From JAUXEH01 sp965533275 (GTDB lineage: Bacteria > Acidobacteriota > Aminicenantia > Aminicenantales > Aminicenantaceae): a stretch of 64,000 nucleotides of DNA. The stretch spans positions 1 to 64,000 of the forward strand of contig CBESWG010000012.1 in assembly GCA_965533275.1 (NCBI GenBank), given 5' to 3'. Positions 60,099 to 64,000 of the stretch are shown one piece after another. The notes below the pieces were generated by a model. That model saw nothing but the letters and a program-made list of their open reading frames with translations, ran no database searches and was not told where the DNA came from. Positions within the stretch are counted from its first letter, which is position 1, and each line of letters begins with the position of its first letter. The translations under genes were made by a program, and so were the position numbers.

Positions 60099-62609
60099 CT
60101 ACTTTTTCCTCTTCCAGACCTTGATCTGCCTCACACTAGGATTGGCATCTACGATGTAGACGGTGTCGCCCGCATTTCGATCTATCGATATCGCGTTCGG
60201 GTGAGCGAGTGCAGTATTATCCGTCCCAGCAAAGCTGAACTTGCCTATTTCCACACCATTCTGTGAATAGATATAGACGGCTTGGCCATCGTAGGCACCT
60301 GACTTCGAATTACAGAGCACTAAGACATTGCCTCGGCTGTCGACATCGACATCCACAGGCATGGAATCCCCAGCAAATCTCCACTCGTCGATCCGGCTGC
60401 AATTGCCCTGGCTGGAATAGCGGTGGACGATCTGTTTGTCTCTATCCGGAATGTAGAGTATATGGTTAGCATTGTCCACGTGGACATGGATGGGAGTCAA
60501 TCCTTTCGGTGACCAAATCTCTGTTGTCATGCTTCCGTTCTTGTTGTATTTCAACACTCTTTTGCTCGTGTTCGCCACGTCATTGACGAAAACGCTCAAA
60601 TCTGTATCCACACTCACTCCCCTAGGCTTGATCGAACCCGCTCCACCTGCATTCCACTCCTGCAAGAAATTATTCAGTCCCTTGTCATACTTGGCGATGC
60701 GGAATTTGCCAGATTCAGCGACATAAATATCACCGTTCTTATCCATATCAATCGCATAGGGAAGGCCGTTTGGGATCAACTTCTGGGCGACGATGGAGTT
60801 CCCGTTCATGGAAAGTTTGACGACCCTTTGTAGTCCCAGATAGCTATCCGAACGCGAATCATATCCTTCATCAGCGATGTATATTCCGTTGTTCCCGACA
60901 ACCAATCCCCACGGATTGTACATATTGTGCTGGACAACATCTATCACCTTTACGAACTGATACTCAGCCTTGGGCTCGTATACACTGAACGCGCCGCTGC
61001 TCCCTGTCACATTCTGATCCGTCTGGCTCTGGATCTCGATCTTGTATGTGCCTACGGCCAGATTGATGTTGGACTTGTGCACCTTCCAGGAATAGGATCG
61101 CTTTGTGCCTTCGACATCCGCAGCGATCTCTTCTCGGGTTTTAAATTCCGCACCGCTTAAAAGAAAGATCTTGAAGTTCGTGATCAAAGCAGCCTCGGTT
61201 TTTTCCTGAGATGTCATCCGTTCGGTTCCCGGGTCTTGACGGCCAGGTACTGCGGCCTTGGGATCAAGAGATCGCGAGCTCATACCTCGAACAGCGGTTC
61301 CGCCCGCCGATACCTGTCGAGGAGCGGTGATGTTTTTTGCGTGTGCAACGATCGCATCCCGGGAGAGGATGTTCCGCTTTGCCGACCTGGTCTTCCTCGT
61401 TGCCGAAGAAGGATTTTGCGTCCGGGACCTGATTCGCGACCGCAGGAGCAGCTCACGGTTCAGGCTCGCGAGGTCCTGCGGGAGCTGGGCCCTCTGCACT
61501 GCCAGGACCTGTGTGCCTCCGCCATCGAGAGTCCACTTGATCTCGATAGTGGTCTTGTCCAACAGCGGGATCGTGTCCCCGGCCGCGGGCTTGGTCACCT
61601 CGATCGTATGCTGGGTGAGACTGGGATTCACGGTCGTGGTCTGGCCCGCAGTGACCGCCGCAGTCTCGCTGTGGTCTGCGTAATTTTCCAGTTTAAGGAC
61701 CACAGAGTAGCTGCCGGAAGAGATATCCGCAAATGTGTAGGGGGTTACCTGGCTCGTATCCTCGGCCGCGATCTTCCCCATAAAGATCTGGGCTCCGGTG
61801 GGATTTGAGTTTATGGTCAGGGAACCGGTGGTAACGGCGACAACCTCCTCTTCACCGCCTCCCAGCAGCAGGACAGCGCCCGCCGCACCGGCCACGAGCA
61901 CGCCCCCGAGGATGTAGATCAGCGACGACCTACCCTCCAGGGAATAGACCGGGGAAGAGGTCTCCTGGCCTGCCAGCACCGTGAGCGTGTCCTTCTTCTG
62001 CTTCCCCCCCTTTTTCACCCTAACCTGGACGTCACCCTCCTTGTAACCCACGGTCAAAGGAGTCTTGCCTTCAGAAGACTTGCTGTCGCCAAAGAAGACG
62101 TCTGCTCCAGGAGGGACGGACAGGACCTTGAGCACGCCGTAGTCCCGCCTTATGTCATTGTACATCGCTATATACTGGGGTGGGCATTCATTCTCATCCA
62201 GTTGGCGGTAGTAGTCGACCTCAATAAGCTTCTGGATCGTATCCGTAAAATCCTTGGTTCCCCCTTCTTCCAGCGAGGCGAAATAGGCCAGGGACAGGTA
62301 GTAGTAGACATCGGATTTTTGTCTGTTCTGGGTAGCCAGTTTCTCGGCTTCCTTGAATTTATCGATGGCAGCAGCATAGTCCATCCATTCCTTGAGCAGC
62401 CTTTTGCCGTCTTCCAGAAGCAGCGTGAAGTTCTTTTCCTGGGCCGCAGTAAGGTTCCTGCCCGAATGCTTGACCTTAACCACCGGCCTCTTTTCTTCAT
62501 GGCCCTTTCCATCTTCGTACATGGGAAAGGCCGGGGCAGAGGTCATGAGGATCAACGCAGAGATGACAGAGAAAACCAGGAATCGCGAGTGATACCACTT
62601 TTGTTTCAT
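60099..62609 (-). CDS. Multi-domain PEGA protein with C-terminal NHL propeller
   Basis: 836 residues, paralogue of the protein at 55345-57549 over its first about 460 residues: signal peptide, TPR-like helices, PEGA (KVLSVPPGADVFFGDSKSSEG), Gly-rich membrane helix (IYILGGVLVAGAAGAVLLLGGGE), second PEGA (NSNPTGAQIFMGKIAAEDTS) and a Ser/Arg-rich stretch. The C-terminus differs: an NHL/6-blade propeller (about 560-836) with NPWGLVVGNNGIYIADEGYD, GLPYAIDMDKNGDIYVAESG and LAHPNAISIDRNAGDTVYIV. The function is unknown. The swap of end domains on a constant N-terminal half indicates modular evolution of a surface sensor or scaffold. It ends in TAG. Confidence 0.78.
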   Translation of the reverse strand: MKQKWYHSRFLVFSVISALILMTSAPAFPMYEDGKGHEEKRPVVKVKHSGRNLTAAQEKNFTLLLEDGKRLLKEWMDYAAAIDKFKEAEKLATQNRQKSDVYYYLSLAYFASLEEGGTKDFTDTIQKLIEVDYYRQLDENECPPQYIAMYNDIRRDYGVLKVLSVPPGADVFFGDSKSSEGKTPLTVGYKEGDVQVRVKKGGKQKKDTLTVLAGQETSSPVYSLEGRSSLIYILGGVLVAGAAGAVLLLGGGEEEVVAVTTGSLTINSNPTGAQIFMGKIAAEDTSQVTPYTFADISSGSYSVVLKLENYADHSETAAVTAGQTTTVNPSLTQHTIEVTKPAAGDTIPLLDKTTIEIKWTLDGGGTQVLAVQRAQLPQDLASLNRELLLRSRIRSRTQNPSSATRKTRSAKRNILSRDAIVAHAKNITAPRQVSAGGTAVRGMSSRSLDPKAAVPGRQDPGTERMTSQEKTEAALITNFKIFLLSGAEFKTREEIAADVEGTKRSYSWKVHKSNINLAVGTYKIEIQSQTDQNVTGSSGAFSVYEPKAEYQFVKVIDVVQHNMYNPWGLVVGNNGIYIADEGYDSRSDSYLGLQRVVKLSMNGNSIVAQKLIPNGLPYAIDMDKNGDIYVAESGKFRIAKYDKGLNNFLQEWNAGGAGSIKPRGVSVDTDLSVFVNDVANTSKRVLKYNKNGSMTTEIWSPKGLTPIHVHVDNANHILYIPDRDKQIVHRYSSQGNCSRIDEWRFAGDSMPVDVDVDSRGNVLVLCNSKSGAYDGQAVYIYSQNGVEIGKFSFAGTDNTALAHPNAISIDRNAGDTVYIVDANPSVRQIKVWKRKK

Positions 62610-62666
62610 ACCTTATCCCCTTGTCAATTCATTATATCGGTCAAAGCCAAGGAAACTCGAGGAAAC

Positions 62667-63794
62667 CTATCCGATCTCCCTGAGCTCCCCGGTAGCCATG
62701 TTCATGTGGAGTCGCTTGCTCCCGTCCGCTTTGATCTCTACCTTGTGGGAATACTTCTGTTCCCCCTTCACGAATTCGAGCGTGTGGGGGCCAACCTCCA
62801 TGGGGACATCCTTGACCGGTGGGATAACCCCAATGGATTTCCCATCCAGAAACACCTCAGCCCAGGGAGAGACGGAGATCTTGACCGTCACTGTTTCGCT
62901 GGCATAGAGAGTATAGGCCAGATCTGCATCGGACTGAACCTGGATGGTCTTGCTCTCCGTCCGATATCCCTGGAGTTCGATCCTCAACTCGTGCGAGCCT
63001 GGTCCCACAGACCGGTTGACAGGCGAAGGGCCCAAATCCCGGTTATCAAGAAATACGCGCGCTCCTGAAGGAGTAGTGCGGATCCTGAGCCGGAACTCTT
63101 CCCGGTTCAATGTGTATTCGATCACGTTGGTCCCAGGCTCTAGATCGACCTGCTTCTCCCAGGAGGACCAGCCGTCCTTTTCGATCTGAAGCAGCACCGA
63201 AGACGATTTCCAAGGGATGTTCAAGGGCGTTTTTCCTTGGAACTTACCGTCGATCTTCACATTTGCTTCCGGAGTATCGGCCGGGACCTGGATGATATAA
63301 GAAGGCGCGAGGTCGAGCACACGCATCGTGGTCTCGCCTGGCATTATCTGGACGATCTCTGACTTATCCTGATACTCGGGATAGGCCAGCCGCACGCTGT
63401 AGGAACCGGGATCCATCTCGAGCTGGAAAGGCGTCGTCCCCAACCTCTCGTTGTCGACAAAGACCTCGGCTCCCGTGGGGATAGAGCTCAGTTCCAGCAC
63501 ACCGGTTTCGGTCAGTTCGGGCTCCGGCTCCTCCCCTTTCGGGATCATGAAGAGCACGCCAATGATGATGACCCCAAATAGAACGATAAGAAAGATCAAG
63601 ACGATGGAATATTGGCTGCTGAGTAATCCGCCCCCGCGGGACTTGGGAGTGCCCTTTTCCTTTCGCTGCCTGGGAACTCGTTCCCTGGGCTTCTTCTGGA
63701 GACGGGGTTTTTCTGGGGACTTAAGCTTGGCTCCACAGCGATTGCAGAAACCACTCCCGGGAGTGTTCTCGCTTCCGCATTTCCGGCATGTCAT
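62667..63794 (-). CDS. Zinc-ribbon, single-span PEGA protein
   Basis: 375 residues. The N-terminal zinc ribbon (Cys3, Cys6, Cys17, Cys20) has the same spacing as in the kinase at 57604-59988. It is followed by a basic stretch, one membrane helix (about 60-82, YSIVLIFLIVLFGVIIIGVLF) and four PEGA-type units (about 100-370; SSIPTGAEVFVDNERLGTTP and TTPSGARVFLDNRDLGPSP). It looks like that kinase with the kinase domain left out. There is no catalytic motif. It could compete with or assist the kinase through the shared zinc ribbon, but that is speculation. It ends in TAG. Confidence 0.8.
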   Translation of the reverse strand: MTCRKCGSENTPGSGFCNRCGAKLKSPEKPRLQKKPRERVPRQRKEKGTPKSRGGGLLSSQYSIVLIFLIVLFGVIIIGVLFMIPKGEEPEPELTETGVLELSSIPTGAEVFVDNERLGTTPFQLEMDPGSYSVRLAYPEYQDKSEIVQIMPGETTMRVLDLAPSYIIQVPADTPEANVKIDGKFQGKTPLNIPWKSSSVLLQIEKDGWSSWEKQVDLEPGTNVIEYTLNREEFRLRIRTTPSGARVFLDNRDLGPSPVNRSVGPGSHELRIELQGYRTESKTIQVQSDADLAYTLYASETVTVKISVSPWAEVFLDGKSIGVIPPVKDVPMEVGPHTLEFVKGEQKYSHKVEIKADGSKRLHMNMATGELREIG

Positions 63795-63904
63795 ACGTTC
63801 ATTTCCCCAGAGGTATGTTCAATACATAACAAATCTTTTCCCAAGAGTCAATTCTGACCTGAAATGCCCCGATCTCCAAGAAATGTTATTCTTCACAAAA
63901 AAAA

Positions 63905-63924
63905 AGCCGGACGGCGGTCCGGCT
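63905..63924 (-). terminator. Rho-independent terminator downstream of the PP2C gene
   Basis: AGCCGGAC and GTCCGGCT form a perfect eight-pair stem around a four-base loop. On the minus strand it is followed by nine T residues (63905-63897). It lies 26 bases after the phosphatase stop codon and would separate that transcript from the PEGA genes. Confidence 0.85.
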
Positions 63925-63949
63925 CAGGCTCTATTTCAAGTCTTCAAGT

Positions 63950-64000
63950 CTAATGCGATATCTGCACCACCAAAACCGTTATGTTGTCACCCGCACCCCG
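63950..64000 (-). CDS. PP2C-family Ser/Thr protein phosphatase, C-terminal end (5' part outside window)
   Basis: The last 16 codons of a minus-strand gene read RGAGDNITVLVVQISH and then TAG at 63952-63950. Gly-x-x-Asp-Asn-Ile-Thr-Val is the conserved final motif of PP2C phosphatases, whose Asp binds the catalytic metal. A PP2C gene beside two Hanks-type kinase genes is the usual pairing, since it reverses kinase action. Only the end is in the window. Confidence 0.8.
   Translation of the reverse strand, partial: RGAGDNITVLVVQISH

Noticed and set aside
1..64000. CRISPR arrays, insertion sequences, prophage or integrase genes
   Set aside because: I looked for regularly spaced repeats, transposase and recombinase motifs and terminal inverted repeats and saw none.

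Overview
The window is one contiguous piece of a bacterial chromosome. Gene style suggests a member of the Acidobacteriota or Candidatus Aminicenantes group: Ser/Thr kinases and other proteins carrying PEGA repeats, a PadR regulator coupled to an ABC permease with a long soluble prefix, a TonB-like protein with Gly-Gly-Val linker repeats, an LptD/OstA-like barrel and large secreted glycosidases. This placement is inference; there is no rRNA gene to confirm it. Two tRNA genes are present: tRNA-Leu(GAG) and a pyrrolysine tRNA with anticodon CUA.

Layout. 0-13.7 kb is mostly housekeeping: partial TonB-like protein, tautomerase, lone RND adaptor, GT81-like glycosyltransferase, family 3 glycosidase, apt, MscS channel, thiE, tsaE, nnrD/E, then the glycolytic operon gap-pgk-tpiA-secG and tRNA-Leu. 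13.7-18.0 kb holds a secreted protein and a GH95 fucosidase. 18.1-28.0 kb is the exceptional part: a complete pyrrolysine (Pyl) island, all on the minus strand, in transcription order pylSc, mtbC, pylB, pylC, pylD, pylT (tRNA-Pyl), pylSn, mtbB, mttC, mttB, ornithine-cyclodeaminase-like gene. mtbB, a dimethylamine methyltransferase, is read through an in-frame amber codon at 21636-21638. An amino-acid/amine permease with its own promoter diverges from the island at 28.1 kb. The island looks richer in A+T than its flanks.

29.6-34.7 kb is a four-gene operon (hydantoinase, TPP enzyme, UroD-type methyltransferase, SDR). 34.9-37.8 kb is a PadR-regulated ABC permease with two matching operators. 38-46 kb has an acetyltransferase relic, two membrane proteins, cytochrome bd oxidase (cydAB), a C69 dipeptidase, a NIF3 protein and an MFS carrier. 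46.5-55 kb is a glutamine-synthetase homologue followed by an envelope cluster. 53.5-64 kb alternates two PEGA/Ser-Thr kinases with three PEGA proteins and ends in the 3' end of a PP2C phosphatase.

How it works together. PylB, PylC and PylD make pyrrolysine from lysine, the split PylSc/PylSn synthetase charges tRNA-Pyl, and the charged tRNA decodes UAG in mtbB. MtbB and the Pyl-free MttB homologue then pass methyl groups from methylated amines to two small corrinoid proteins. Even so, 21 of the 53 protein genes I count end in TAG, so amber is also an everyday stop codon here. The stretches without genes are short. The only one above 300 bases, 27851-28164, holds a deleted gene relic and two promoters. 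I see nothing convincing in 46248-46492 (245 bases).
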